In this document: one piece after another, positions 52,743 through 62,436 of the stretch
Position numbering within the stretch: the first letter of the stretch is position 1
Layout: every line of letters begins with the position of its first letter
DNA from: RECM01 sp047921215
GTDB lineage: Bacteria > Bacteroidota > Rhodothermia > Balneolales > Cyclonatronaceae
Length of the DNA stretch: 64,000 nucleotides
Assembly: GCA_047921215.1 (NCBI GenBank)
Contig: JBLRWO010000023.1
Coordinates: 1-64,000, forward strand
Direction: 5' to 3'
The notes under the pieces: model-generated
What the model was told of the DNA's origin: nothing
What the model saw: the letters and a program-made list of their open reading frames with translations, nothing else
Databases searched by the model: none
Position numbers and translations under genes: made by a program

Positions 52743-52843
52743 GATATTGGTTCGGTCAATTATTGTATATAAATCATATTTGCCGTAATTTAGCAATCTT
52801 GACCAAAATGATTTTACCTGAAATCAATTTTTAACCAGTTCTC

Positions 52844-53098
52844 ATGCCACAGCATAAATCATCGATTAAAAGAGTCCGCCAGGAAAAAAAACGCCGGCTG
52901 CATAACCGTGCACGCCGCTCGGCCATGCGTACATACATCAAGAATGTATTCAGCCAGACCGATAAAGACGAAGCAGAAAAGCATCTCAAGCTGGCTGTTT
53001 CCTACATCGACCGTATGTCGGTTAAAGGATACCTCCACAAAAACAATGCTGCTCATAAAAAGTCCCGGCTCGTTCGTTTCGTAAGCGGTCTCCAGTAA
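52844..53098 (+). CDS. rpsT: 30S ribosomal protein S20
   Basis: 84 residues, MPQHKSSIKRVRQEKKRR start, RARRSAMRTYIKNVF and the C-terminal KGYLHKNNAAHKKSRLVRFV are the S20 pattern. It is divergent from cmk, with about 100 AT-rich bases between. Ten bases separate it from gpmI. Confidence 0.96.
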   Translation: MPQHKSSIKRVRQEKKRRLHNRARRSAMRTYIKNVFSQTDKDEAEKHLKLAVSYIDRMSVKGYLHKNNAAHKKSRLVRFVSGLQ

Positions 53099-53108
53099 AT
53101 ACAACTAT

Positions 53109-54623
53109 ATGTCACGCGCCCTTCTCGCCATTATTGACGGGTTTGGTATCGCAAAAGACCCCAACGTAAGCGCGATCGACCAGGCCCGCAAACCTTTCAT
53201 TGACTCACTCTTTAAAGAGTACCCTCACACTACTCTCACCGCATCCGGCGAGGCAGTAGGTCTGCCGGAAGGGCAGTTCGGGAATTCCGAAGTCGGGCAC
53301 CTGAACATCGGTGCCGGCCGGATTGTGTGGCAGGAACTGACACGGGTCAATAAATCCATCAGAGAAGGCTATTTCTTTTCCGACAAAACCCTGCTGCAAG
53401 CTGCCGAAGATGCACGCAAAACCGGACGTGTTCATATCATGGGGCTTTTCTCGGACGGTGGCGTGCACAGCCACAACAATCATCTTTTCGCCCTTCTCAA
53501 ACTGTTTCATGATCAGAAAGTCGGCAATGTGTATGTTCATGCCTTCACCGACGGCCGCGACACATCGCCCAATGGCGGCATAAAGTACGCCGGCGAATTT
53601 AACAGGCAGGCCGCTGAAATTGGAACAGGTCGAATTGCATCAGTTATCGGGCGGTATTACGCCATGGATCGTGACAAACGCTGGGAACGTGTCAAAAAGG
53701 CTTACGATCTGCTGATCAACGGTATTGGCGAACAGTTTGAAACGGCGGAGCAGGCTTTCGAAGCATCCTACAAGAATGATGTAACCGACGAATTTATTCT
53801 GCCGTGTGTAATTGGCGACAGTGATGAAAGCAGGATACGCAAGGGTGATACCGTCATCTTCTATAATATCCGTGGCGACCGGGCACGACAAATCACAACG
53901 GCACTTACTGATCCCGAGTTCAGCGAATTTCAAACCGCCGGCGATCTGGACCTCAATTACTACACGTTTACCTCATACGATAGCCGTTTCCGCAATGCCA
54001 GGGTTGTTTACCCACCGCTCAACCTGATTAACACCTTGGGGGAAGTAGTGAGCAAGAACGGAATGAAACAGCTAAGAATTGCGGAAACCGAAAAATATCC
54101 TCACGTTACCTATTTCTTCAACGGCGGAGACGAAGAGCCCAACAAGGGCGAGGAACGCATCATGATTCAGAGCCCCAGGGTTGCCACGTATGACCTTCAA
54201 CCTGAAATGAGTGCTCCTGAAGTAGCCCGCACACTCAGCGATGAGCTGGCCAAAGAAAAATTCGACCTGGTCATACTCAATTTTGCCAATCCGGACATGG
54301 TTGGCCATACCGGCGTTTTTGAAGCCGCTGTAAAAGCGGTTGAAACCATTGATGAACAACTGCGGCTGGTGCTTGAAACCGCCCTGAAGCATGGCTACAA
54401 GGCGATAGTGATTGCCGATCACGGAAATGCGGATTGCATGGTTCAGGAAGACGGCAGCGCCCACACTGCCCACACCACTGCTCCCGTACCGTTTATACTG
54501 GTCGACCCCGACCGGAAAAACGCATCCCTCGTACCGGGCATACTTGCTGATGTGGCGCCATCACTGCTCAAATTGCTGGATGTTGGCCAGCCAGGTGAAA
54601 TGACCGGCAAGCCATTGTTCTGA
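53109..54623 (+). CDS. gpmI: 2,3-bisphosphoglycerate-independent phosphoglycerate mutase
   Basis: 504 residues of the alkaline-phosphatase superfamily: metal Asp in ALLAIIDGFGIAKD, catalytic Ser60 in GNSEVGHLNIGAGR, HAFTDGRDTSP, GRYYAMDRDKRWERV, FNGGDEEPNKGEERIM and ADHGNADCM. It interconverts 3- and 2-phosphoglycerate using Mn. Co-directional with rpsT, 10 bases away, so likely co-transcribed. Confidence 0.96.
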   Translation: MSRALLAIIDGFGIAKDPNVSAIDQARKPFIDSLFKEYPHTTLTASGEAVGLPEGQFGNSEVGHLNIGAGRIVWQELTRVNKSIREGYFFSDKTLLQAAEDARKTGRVHIMGLFSDGGVHSHNNHLFALLKLFHDQKVGNVYVHAFTDGRDTSPNGGIKYAGEFNRQAAEIGTGRIASVIGRYYAMDRDKRWERVKKAYDLLINGIGEQFETAEQAFEASYKNDVTDEFILPCVIGDSDESRIRKGDTVIFYNIRGDRARQITTALTDPEFSEFQTAGDLDLNYYTFTSYDSRFRNARVVYPPLNLINTLGEVVSKNGMKQLRIAETEKYPHVTYFFNGGDEEPNKGEERIMIQSPRVATYDLQPEMSAPEVARTLSDELAKEKFDLVILNFANPDMVGHTGVFEAAVKAVETIDEQLRLVLETALKHGYKAIVIADHGNADCMVQEDGSAHTAHTTAPVPFILVDPDRKNASLVPGILADVAPSLLKLLDVGQPGEMTGKPLF

Positions 54624-55028
54624 AAAGAAAAAAAGGTGAACGGCGTATTTAGGAGCGGGTTACCAGTTATTAAGGCTTGTCAAGGCGTTTTATATATTTT
54701 TCCCAGCAGTAACAGGCATCAACGGTAGTACCGGACCTCATCAGCGCTTACACCCCCTGCCCTCCGAACCCGATAATATTCTGAGTGGTTCCTGCACTAA
54801 CCGTAAACTGAATAACGCTGCTATCCTGTTATCGACCAAGCATGCACACACCATAACTGAAGCCCGGCACGCTCGCTTCATTCAGGCGGCACACTTGCAT
54901 TTAGCAGAACCTCTATCTACTTTCGTAGTGTCATGAACTAATGTGAGCTTACAGTCGTTCATAAACAAGTACAGTGAAGGATAAAACCGGAAATTCAGAC
55001 AAATATCACATCATATTTTTTATCGCCC
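54624..55028. other. 405-bp gene-free region upstream of clpC
   Basis: No gene on either strand. I see no terminator for gpmI with a convincing stem, no CIRCE-type element, and only a weak hairpin at about 54933-54962 (ATGAAC/GTTCAT). It presumably carries the clpC promoter, but no pair of hexamers is convincing. Confidence 0.5.
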
Positions 55029-57617
55029 ATGGAGGGAAATTTTTCAAACAGAGTTCGTGATGTTATCCAGTTCAGCCGCGAGGAAGCACTCCGTCTGGGA
55101 CACGACTATATTGGCACCGAACATCTGATTTTAGGGATCATCAGGCTCGGCGACGGTATTGCCGTGAAAATCCTGAAAAACCTTAACTGTGATCTCTATA
55201 AACTTAAAAAAAATATTGAGGAAACCGTGCGCGGTACGGGTGGTGCAGTTACAGTAGGCAACATTCCCCTTACAAAACAGGCTGAAAAGGTACTCCGGAT
55301 CACCTATCTGGAAGCCAAGCTGTACAAGAGCGACACCATCGGCACCGAACATCTGTTGCTCTCGCTTCTGCGCGACGATGAAAATATTGCAGCTCAGATC
55401 CTTCAGCAGTTCAGCATCAGTTATGATGCGGTTCGTGAAGAGCTCGATTACATAATATCGGGCCGCAGCAGAGAAGAAACGGAAATCACCTCAGAGACCG
55501 AAGAATCGGACACACCATCATCAAAAGGCTCAAAACCATCCTCAGGAAGCGCTAGGGAGAGAAAAATGGAAAAAACGAAAACCCCGGTACTTGACAACTT
55601 CGGCCGGGATCTTACCAAACTGGCCGAAGAAGGCAAACTGGATCCAATAGTAGGACGTGAAAAAGAGATTGAACGGGTGGCACAAATCCTCAGCCGGCGT
55701 AAAAAGAACAACCCCGTGCTGATCGGTGAGCCCGGTGTAGGCAAGACGGCCATTGCCGAAGGCCTGGCCCTCAGAATTATCAAGCGCAAAGTATCGCGTG
55801 TACTCTACGATAAACGTGTTGTAGCCCTTGACCTTGCCGCACTTGTTGCCGGCACCAAATACCGCGGCCAGTTTGAAGAACGCATGAAAGCGGTAATGAA
55901 CGAACTGGAAAAGATTACCAACGTAATTCTCTTCATCGATGAGTTGCACACCATCGTAGGTGCCGGTGGTGCAAGCGGCTCACTCGACGCCTCCAACATG
56001 CTCAAACCGGCCCTCGCACGTGGCGATATCCAGGCTATCGGGGCAACCACCCTCAACGAATACCGGCAGTACATCGAAAAAGATGGTGCCCTTGAACGCC
56101 GGTTCCAGAAAATTATGGTCGATCCGACCACTCCTGAAGAGACCGTGGAAATTCTGCACCAGATCAAAAATAAATACGAACGTCACCACAGCGTAAGGTA
56201 CTCCGAAGAAGCCATCACCGGATGTGTGAAACTTACCGACCGGTACATTACCGACCGGTACCTTCCCGACAAAGCCATCGACGCCCTTGATGAAGCCGGG
56301 GCGCGCGTTCACTTGTCGAACATCATTGTACCACAGCATATAATCAAGCTGGAAGAGGACATTGAAAAGACCAGCAACGAAAAAAATGCAATGGTCAAAA
56401 AGCAGCGTTTTGAGGATGCAGCCCGCCTGCGTGACAAGGAAAAACGCCTGATCGACGAACTGGAAACCCAGCAGGCCGAATGGGAAAAAGAGTGCGAAGA
56501 GATCGTTTACGACGTAAGTGAGGAAGATGTTGCCAAGGTGGTAGCCATGATGACCGGCATACCCGTCAACAAAATTGCACAGAACGAAGGTATCAAACTT
56601 CTCAAGATGAAGGACGAGCTTTCGGGCCTGGTTATCGGCCAGGACGAAGCCCTCACCAAGCTCGCCAAAGCAATACAGCGTACGCGTGCCGGCCTGAAAG
56701 ACCCGGCCCGCCCGATTGGTTCATTCATCTTTCTCGGCCCCACCGGTGTCGGTAAAACCGAGCTTGCAAAAGTACTGGCCAAATACCTGTTCGACGTCGA
56801 TGACGCTCTCATCCGTATCGACATGAGCGAATACATGGAAAAGTTTTCCGTGTCGCGTCTCGTGGGTGCCCCTCCGGGATATGTGGGATATGAAGAGGGT
56901 GGTATCCTGACCGAAAAAGTGCGGCGCAAGCCATACAGTGTGATCCTGCTCGACGAAATCGAAAAAGCCCATCCCGATGTGTTCAACCTTCTGCTACAGG
57001 TTCTCGACGATGGTATTCTCACCGACAGCCTCGGGCGCAAGGTCGATTTCCGGAACACCATCATCATAATGACCAGCAACATCGGTGCCCGCGACATCAA
57101 AAACCTGGGCCGCGGTATCGGCTTTTCCGAAACCGAGACAGCTTTTGATTACGCCAAAATGAAAACCATCATTCAGGATGCCCTCAAAAAGGTGTTCAAC
57201 CCCGAGTTCCTTAACCGGGTGGATGATGTGATCGTGTTCAAGGCCCTTGAAAGAGAGGACATCTTCAAAATAATTGACAAGATGGCCGACGAACTGTTCA
57301 AGCGGATCAAGGATATTGGCTTTGAGATCGATGTGTCAAAAGGAGCCAAGGAATTTATCGCCGACAAGGGCTTTGATCCCAAATTCGGAGCCCGTCCGCT
57401 CAGAAGGGCCATCCAGAAATACATCGAAGATCCGCTTGCCGAAGAGTTGCTCGGGGTCAAACATCCCGAATTCTCTACGGTCAAGATCAAAATGAATGCT
57501 TCGCGCGACGGACTGCTGTTCGAATGGAAAGATGCAGAGCAGAAGTCTGAGACTAAAAACGATACAAAAGACTCCTCATCCGAGGATGAAAAGAAAGAAT
57601 CAGAACAGACCAAATAG
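55029..57617 (+). CDS. clpC: Clp protease ATP-binding subunit ClpC
   Basis: 862 residues. N-terminal Clp-N repeats (1-145), AAA1 Walker A GEPGVGKT (about 233-240), the UVR motif FEDAARLRDKEKRL (about 460-475) that distinguishes ClpC, AAA2 Walker A GPTGVGKT (about 570-577). It unfolds substrates for ClpP and disassembles aggregates. An acidic, Ser-rich linker follows the N-domain, and the C-terminus ends in about 25 Lys/Glu/Asp-rich residues. No ctsR-mcsAB genes are next to it, unlike Gram-positive clpC. Confidence 0.96.
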   Translation: MEGNFSNRVRDVIQFSREEALRLGHDYIGTEHLILGIIRLGDGIAVKILKNLNCDLYKLKKNIEETVRGTGGAVTVGNIPLTKQAEKVLRITYLEAKLYKSDTIGTEHLLLSLLRDDENIAAQILQQFSISYDAVREELDYIISGRSREETEITSETEESDTPSSKGSKPSSGSARERKMEKTKTPVLDNFGRDLTKLAEEGKLDPIVGREKEIERVAQILSRRKKNNPVLIGEPGVGKTAIAEGLALRIIKRKVSRVLYDKRVVALDLAALVAGTKYRGQFEERMKAVMNELEKITNVILFIDELHTIVGAGGASGSLDASNMLKPALARGDIQAIGATTLNEYRQYIEKDGALERRFQKIMVDPTTPEETVEILHQIKNKYERHHSVRYSEEAITGCVKLTDRYITDRYLPDKAIDALDEAGARVHLSNIIVPQHIIKLEEDIEKTSNEKNAMVKKQRFEDAARLRDKEKRLIDELETQQAEWEKECEEIVYDVSEEDVAKVVAMMTGIPVNKIAQNEGIKLLKMKDELSGLVIGQDEALTKLAKAIQRTRAGLKDPARPIGSFIFLGPTGVGKTELAKVLAKYLFDVDDALIRIDMSEYMEKFSVSRLVGAPPGYVGYEEGGILTEKVRRKPYSVILLDEIEKAHPDVFNLLLQVLDDGILTDSLGRKVDFRNTIIIMTSNIGARDIKNLGRGIGFSETETAFDYAKMKTIIQDALKKVFNPEFLNRVDDVIVFKALEREDIFKIIDKMADELFKRIKDIGFEIDVSKGAKEFIADKGFDPKFGARPLRRAIQKYIEDPLAEELLGVKHPEFSTVKIKMNASRDGLLFEWKDAEQKSETKNDTKDSSSEDEKKESEQTK

Positions 57618-57647
57618 GCACCTGATTCCCTGTAGTCGTTACAAATT

Positions 57648-57682
57648 AAGCCGTTGAATCCAACTGTGATCAACGGCTTTTT
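57648..57682 (+). terminator. Rho-independent terminator of clpC
   Basis: AAGCCGTTGA and TCAACGGCTT form a ten-base stem over a 12-base loop, with five T in a row and then TATATTT. It lies 31 bases after the clpC stop. Confidence 0.8.
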
Positions 57683-57737
57683 ATATTTCAGGGATGTTTG
57701 ATCTGTATTGGGTGTTAAATCTGTGCAGATTAACGCC

Positions 57738-58889
57738 CTATCGCACAGATATATGAACCGGTTTATTCATGCCCAGCAACAGCCAGTTCAGATTTCCGGT
57801 GTGCTTCATGGTAACAGGCAGGGTGTCGGGGTCCCAATGCATGGTATCATCGAACTGCTCGCGTACCAGAGAGCGGGCTTCCGTATTCACCACATAAACA
57901 GCAGGGTTACTCAGCAGATTTGAACGCCCCCTGCTAGTGCCGGTCAGCATAACCAGTCGGTCAGTTTCGCTGTCGAACTGGGCAAAAACAACATTTGCCC
58001 TGGTTGCTGTACTTGCAACACGCTCACCCGATTCCAGATTATATACCTCCACCCGGTTATCCCTGGTAACTACGGCATGACTGGCATCCCCGTTCACGAA
58101 CAGATTCGATGCGCCGGCAGCAACTTCAATCTTTTTCCGGACGGTTCCGCCCACATCGATAACAAACAGAAGACCTCCTGATTTCCCATCAACCAATGCC
58201 ACGAACCGGTCTGCATTGTCCGAAATCGTGAGGCTGGTAAGAGGACCCTCCGTAAATGTATAGACATGGTGCAGTCTGTTGTCTTCAATACGTTGTATAC
58301 GGGACTGATTTCCGATATCCGTTACAATTCTCGGATTGTATACAGCCAGCCGACGGCCCTGCCTGCTTTGAACCAGTTCCGATACCGATTCACCTCTCAG
58401 GCTTCCGCTGTTGTTAAAAACCCGGCCTGTCTCACCCCCCCCGGGATTGAAAAGAGTAAATCCTGCTATGTTGTTCCTGATTGTAAACGAACCATCGTTA
58501 TGCATATAAATTTTATTGGAATGGTCTTCAGATTCCAGAATGACCACATCCTCATGCTTCTGGTACAGTGAACCGTCGCTGTTCACGATGTTTACACTAA
58601 AAGATGAACCTTTACCCCTGATCAGCAAGCCAATAAACCTGCCATCGGGCGATACGGCATAATCAACCACATTTAAATATGCAGCATCCTGGCCACCCGC
58701 CCGAAACCGGTTGCCGGAATAGGTAAGTGCGGCATAGCCGTCTGCCCTGCTGCCGGATTCAAAATAGCGTGTGTGGGCTGAGCCCTGCTCAAGCACATCA
58801 ACTCTGAGCGCCTGCGCATGTAACGGATTTGGAAAAAAGACAATTGCCGTGAAGGTAAATGATAAAAGAAGAAGCAACTTGTTTGTCAT
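57738..58889 (-). CDS. Exported beta-propeller-like protein, unknown
   Basis: 383 residues. Signal peptide MTNKLLLLLSFTFTAIVFFPNPLHAQ (ATG 58889 preferred; one seven codons upstream exists). The mature part has repeated short blade-like units (DYAVSPDGRFIGLLIRG, LTSLTISDNADRFVALVDG, RLVMLTGTSRGRSN), each with a G-K or G-R phrase near VALVDGKSGGLLFVIDVGG, suggesting a WD40/TolB-like propeller. It has no catalytic motif. The last strand is NWLLLGMNKPVHISVR. Possibly a periplasmic or surface scaffold; the role is unknown. Confidence 0.7.
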   Translation of the reverse strand: MTNKLLLLLSFTFTAIVFFPNPLHAQALRVDVLEQGSAHTRYFESGSRADGYAALTYSGNRFRAGGQDAAYLNVVDYAVSPDGRFIGLLIRGKGSSFSVNIVNSDGSLYQKHEDVVILESEDHSNKIYMHNDGSFTIRNNIAGFTLFNPGGGETGRVFNNSGSLRGESVSELVQSRQGRRLAVYNPRIVTDIGNQSRIQRIEDNRLHHVYTFTEGPLTSLTISDNADRFVALVDGKSGGLLFVIDVGGTVRKKIEVAAGASNLFVNGDASHAVVTRDNRVEVYNLESGERVASTATRANVVFAQFDSETDRLVMLTGTSRGRSNLLSNPAVYVVNTEARSLVREQFDDTMHWDPDTLPVTMKHTGNLNWLLLGMNKPVHISVR

Positions 58890-59049
58890 AGAAATGAAAA
58901 GTAAATGCATAAAAGCCGGATAATTTATTGATAAAGCTAATCAGAGCCGTCAGACCCGGAAATAACGAAGACAAATGATAAATAGTCCTCAGCTTTTATG
59001 CTCATAAAATGTTTTCCTAAATTTACGGCCACCCAACCCAACCCGGATT

Positions 59050-60027
59050 ATGAAATTTTCCATCATTCTTGCAACATATAACCGTAAAGACGACCTCATT
59101 GCATTACTGAAAAGCCTTGCTGATCAGGACTATGACCCGAACAACGTTGAGGTGGTCATCGTTGATGACGGCTCCGCCGATGGTACCGCCGAAGCCGTGT
59201 CCGGGTTCCGCAAGTCGGCACCCTACAGAATAACATATCAATTCCAGCAGAACAGCGGTCCCGGAGCCGCAAGAACAAGGGGCATGGAGCTGGCCACAGG
59301 CAACATGTTTCTGTTTATAGATACAGACTGTACCGTACCACCCGGATATCTTGCCGGCATAGCGGATGAACATGATAAATCACCTTTCGATGCTTTCGGC
59401 GGGCCCGACACCGCCAACATTCATTTTTCAGCCTGGGACAAGGCCGTCAGTTTTACCCTTACTTCGTTTCTTACCACGGGCGGCCTGCGCGGATCAACCG
59501 GTAAAAAACTGGCCCGGTATTATCCACGCAGTTTTAATATGGGTTTAAAACGCAGAGTATTTGAAAAAATCGGCGGTTTTGGTTCCATTTTTCAGTACGG
59601 TGAAGACATAGAATATTCGCACCGTATACTGAAAAGCGGTGCCACCGTTCGATTTCTGCCCGGCGCCGTGGTATATCACAAACGGCGGTCGAGCCCTGCT
59701 GCCTTCGCCAGGCAGGTATACCGGATGGGCAGGGCAAGAATTCAGCTCTGGCGCATCGACCGCAGCCTGCTTGAACCCCTTCATACCCTCCCGCTTGTTG
59801 CTACGCTTACTGGAATCATCTGGCTGATAATGGCGGTTATTTTCGGTGGGGTTGCGGCACTTTCATTTGTAATCCTGATCGTGTTAGGGTCACTTGTCAT
59901 TGGGATCACGGGAGCCGTGCAAATCCGCTCATTGACTGCTTTGCCCCTGATTCCCGCAGCCTTCCTTATCCAGACAGTGGCCTATGGTACAGGAATGTTA
60001 ATCGAATGGGTGACCGGTAAAAAATAA
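59050..60027 (+). CDS. GT2-family glycosyltransferase with C-terminal membrane helices
   Basis: 325 residues. GT-A motifs: IILATYNRKDDL, VEVVIVDDGSADGT (nucleotide-sugar binding), FIDTDCTVPP (DxD, metal), GEDIEYSHRI (catalytic ED) and a downstream QVYRMGRARIQLWR. Two or three hydrophobic helices end the protein (LVATLTGIIWLIMAVIFG, FVILIVLGSLVIGITGAV). Sugar and acceptor are unknown. It is the last gene before the tRNA operon. Confidence 0.9.
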   Translation: MKFSIILATYNRKDDLIALLKSLADQDYDPNNVEVVIVDDGSADGTAEAVSGFRKSAPYRITYQFQQNSGPGAARTRGMELATGNMFLFIDTDCTVPPGYLAGIADEHDKSPFDAFGGPDTANIHFSAWDKAVSFTLTSFLTTGGLRGSTGKKLARYYPRSFNMGLKRRVFEKIGGFGSIFQYGEDIEYSHRILKSGATVRFLPGAVVYHKRRSSPAAFARQVYRMGRARIQLWRIDRSLLEPLHTLPLVATLTGIIWLIMAVIFGGVAALSFVILIVLGSLVIGITGAVQIRSLTALPLIPAAFLIQTVAYGTGMLIEWVTGKK

Positions 60028-60319
60028 GGTGTTGAACAGACGCTCCTGTACGACCAGCCTTATCAGTACTGGAAAAACAGTTTCTTCCGTGGCCGGTCCG
60101 GTTGCGGAAATTGGTCTGTATCCATTTAATCTGCTTTGCCACACAGTAAAGTGTCTGCTTTGCACGTTCTATAATTGATTTCGAAACCAGTTCATCGTAT
60201 ATTTGCTGTCTTTGGAATATTGATCGGATTTCAAAACGTTCCGGTGGTGTTTTCGTCTGTTTCAGACGGAAAGCAGCAGGTTCAGCGTTCCGTTCTTTTT
60301 TTTAATGTACCACATTGAT

Positions 60320-60393
60320 CGGGGCGTAGCGCAGCCCGGTAGCGCATCTGCTTTGGGAGCAGAGGGTCGCAGGTTCAAATCCTGTCGCCCCGA
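60320..60393 (+). tRNA. tRNA-Pro(UGG)
   Basis: 74 bases. CGGGGCG acceptor pairs with CGCCCCG, the anticodon loop is TTTGGGA with anticodon TGG, the T-loop is TTCAAAT. Discriminator A; CCA is not encoded. Confidence 0.96.
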
Positions 60394-60414
60394 CATCAAT
60401 CTTCCGGCTTGGGC

Positions 60415-60488
60415 GCGCCCGTAGCTCAATCGGATAGAGCAACTGCCTTCTAAGCAGTAGGTTACAGGTTCGATTCCTGTCGGGCGTA
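60415..60488 (+). tRNA. tRNA-Arg(UCU)
   Basis: 74 bases. GCGCCCG pairs with CGGGCGT (a G-T closing pair), anticodon loop CTTCTAA with TCT, T-loop TTCGATT. CCA is not encoded. Confidence 0.95.
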
Positions 60489-60501
60489 CAATCCTGTTGA
60501 T

Positions 60502-60572
60502 GGCGACATGACCGAGTGGCTAGGTAGAGGTCTGCAAAACCTTTTACGGCGGTTCGAATCCGCCTGTCGCCT
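60502..60572 (+). tRNA. tRNA-Cys(GCA)
   Basis: 71 bases. GGCGACA pairs with TGTCGCC, anticodon GCA in loop TGCAAAA, discriminator T as in bacterial Cys tRNAs. CCA is not encoded. Confidence 0.95.
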
Positions 60573-60619
60573 CAAAATTGTATTATATTACTTGTTGTTC
60601 TTTGTTTTTTATTGAAGAC

Positions 60620-60692
60620 GCCGCGTTCGTCTAGGGGTCCAGGACGCCGCCCTTTCACGGCGGTAGCACGGGTTCGAATCCCGTACGCGGTA
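60620..60692 (+). tRNA. tRNA-Glu(UUC), copy 1
   Basis: 73 bases. GCCGCGT pairs with ACGCGGT, anticodon TTC in loop CTTTCAC, variable part typical. It differs from copy 2 only at three D-loop positions. CCA is not encoded. Confidence 0.95.
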
Positions 60693-60776
60693 CCACATGG
60701 TGAAACCCGGGCATCCGGTACGTTCAGGTCTGCATTGACCGGAACATGCCAAACCACGGATTCCTTCACCAAATAC

Positions 60777-60851
60777 GGAGCCCATAGCTCAGCAGGTTAG
60801 AGCGCCAGGTTGTGGCCCTGGAGGCCGTGGGTTCAAATCCCATTGGGCTCC
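60777..60851 (+). tRNA. tRNA-His(GUG)
   Basis: 75 bases including the His-specific extra G at -1 (60777), which faces the discriminator C (60851). GAGCCCA pairs with TGGGCTC, anticodon GTG in loop TTGTGGC. Confidence 0.96.
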
Positions 60852-60869
60852 CTCCTTTTTGTCTTCAAT

Positions 60870-60942
60870 GCCGCGTTCGTCTAGAGGCCTAGGACGCCGC
60901 CCTTTCACGGCGGTAGCACGGGTTCGAATCCCGTACGCGGTA
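60870..60942 (+). tRNA. tRNA-Glu(UUC), copy 2
   Basis: 73 bases, same acceptor, anticodon and T arms as copy 1. The D-loop reads CTAGAGGCCTAGG instead of CTAGGGGTCCAGG, which extends the D-stem by an A-T pair. A terminator follows directly. Confidence 0.95.
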
Positions 60943-60943
60943 C

Positions 60944-60981
60944 AAAAAAAGCCCTGAACAGCAATGCCAAGGGCTTTTTTT
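60944..60981 (+). terminator. Rho-independent terminator of the tRNA operon
   Basis: Seven A plus GCCCT, a 14-base loop, AGGGC plus seven T. The A/T arms pair too, so it is bidirectional, serving the convergent amidohydrolase genes as well. Confidence 0.85.
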
Positions 60982-61085
60982 ATGGGTATTCTTCCAGATG
61001 GTACGACCGGATCGTTTTAAAAGCCGGTTACATCAGTATTTCGGCATTGTATCCGCGAATGGCTCCTGCCAGCAGCACACACCTG

Positions 61086-62306
61086 TCAGCGACACACATC
61101 ACTGGCCACCTCGCCATTAATAATTACTTTGCACACTCTTGTGGTGTATTCAAAAGGATCGCCCTCAAACAACACCATGTCGGCATCCTTACCGCGCTCG
61201 AGCGAACCGGTACGGTCTGCTATTCCAAGCAGTATTGCCGGCGTTATGGTCATAGCCTTCAGTCCTTCTTCGAATGGAAGTCCGTTTCCGACCGCCATTG
61301 CGGCTTCAAACAGCACCACACGGGTTTTGGGAACATAACCTTCATAGCCGCTCTGGAAAGCAAACGGGATACCAGCCTCATGCAGGGCCGCAGCAGTTTC
61401 ATAGGAGGCATTTTTGGTTTCTCCCGATGTACGCACCATGGTTGGATGGATGAACACCGGTACACCGGCTTCTCTGACCTCATCCAGCACGAGATAGGCC
61501 TCCGCGGCCCCATCCAGTACAAGATCAAAGCCAAACTCACGCTGCAAACGCAGCGCTCCCATTATTTCGGTTACCGTCTGGGCTGTGATCAGCGCCTTCA
61601 CCTCACGGTTCAGCACCCTGGCCATGATCTCCATTTTCAGGTCACGGGATGGACGTTTGTCTTCATCAGCACCGGCCATACGAGCGGCATAGGCCTTTGC
61701 CTTTATAAATTCGCTGCGCAGCATGGCAACCGCCCTGGACCGGGATCCCACCTGGTCGTAAAACCTGCCGACCGATGGTCCGAGTGTCATGGCCACCATT
61801 GTAACAGAATCGATCAGGGCCCCCTCTACGGTATCGCCTACTGTTTTCACGATCATGGTCTGGCCGCTTGCAAGCGCTCCCGGTCCGTGACCGGTGTGCA
61901 TGGTTGTAATGCCGTGCTCACGCTGCCATTTTACGAGAGCTTCCCTTGCATTATAGGCATCGAATGCTCTCAGTTCAGGCTGAAATGGATTTGAACGCTC
62001 CAGCTGATCCTGATCGTGGTCGTAATTGTAGTAACCCGCCAGGCCCACAACGGTACGTGCATCGATCAGGCCGGGAGTAACCACTGTGGCTTCGTAGACG
62101 GTATAATCATCGGGTACACGTATGCTGCTGGTTGGTCCGACACGCTCAATTTTTCCATCCCTTATCAGCACCACACCGTATTCAACGGGATCGCCCGCCA
62201 TAGTGTAAATGAGGTCTGCCTTTACCGCTATCTGGGCTGAAAGCAAATTACTGGTCATAAGTGTAATAACACAGGCCAGCAGAAGTGTTAACGTTGTTCT
62301 AATCAT
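61086..62306 (-). CDS. Exported amidohydrolase-fold pseudoenzyme
   Basis: 406 residues from ATG 62306 with a signal peptide ending LLSAQ. It follows its upstream neighbour along the whole length (GLIDARTVVG against GLVDTHSHIG; LRLQREFGF shared; LVLDGAAEAY against VVLQHVSEAW; FAFQSGYEG against VAFHTDDGI). Every metal or catalytic residue of the amidohydrolase core is replaced: the HxH histidines by Arg84 and Val86, the HTHRHD stretch by AQTVTE, the later His by Gly and the final Asp region by GYEG. It is intact as a gene, so it is probably a non-catalytic partner or binding protein rather than a decayed copy. 130 bases separate it from the intact paralogue. Confidence 0.88.
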   Translation of the reverse strand: MIRTTLTLLLACVITLMTSNLLSAQIAVKADLIYTMAGDPVEYGVVLIRDGKIERVGPTSSIRVPDDYTVYEATVVTPGLIDARTVVGLAGYYNYDHDQDQLERSNPFQPELRAFDAYNAREALVKWQREHGITTMHTGHGPGALASGQTMIVKTVGDTVEGALIDSVTMVAMTLGPSVGRFYDQVGSRSRAVAMLRSEFIKAKAYAARMAGADEDKRPSRDLKMEIMARVLNREVKALITAQTVTEIMGALRLQREFGFDLVLDGAAEAYLVLDEVREAGVPVFIHPTMVRTSGETKNASYETAAALHEAGIPFAFQSGYEGYVPKTRVVLFEAAMAVGNGLPFEEGLKAMTITPAILLGIADRTGSLERGKDADMVLFEGDPFEYTTRVCKVIINGEVASDVCR

Positions 62307-62436
62307 GATTTGGTTTACTCCGGTTGATACGGTAAAGAAAAAGCTGTTTGAAAAAGCTGACATGGTACCATTATTTACATCCGGACAAAAAGCCGGGCAG
62401 CAGCAGGTAAAAACGCCAGGCAATTCATGGAATACA

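Noticed and set aside
52797..52843. TTGACC-N17-AATCAA as promoter of rpsT
   Set aside because: The -35 is fair but the -10 is poor, and the AT-rich spacer offers many equally weak alternatives.
60251..60270. Hairpin CGTCTG/CAGACG upstream of the tRNA operon as a regulatory RNA
   Set aside because: It is short, with one bulge, and nothing nearby supports a riboswitch or terminator role.
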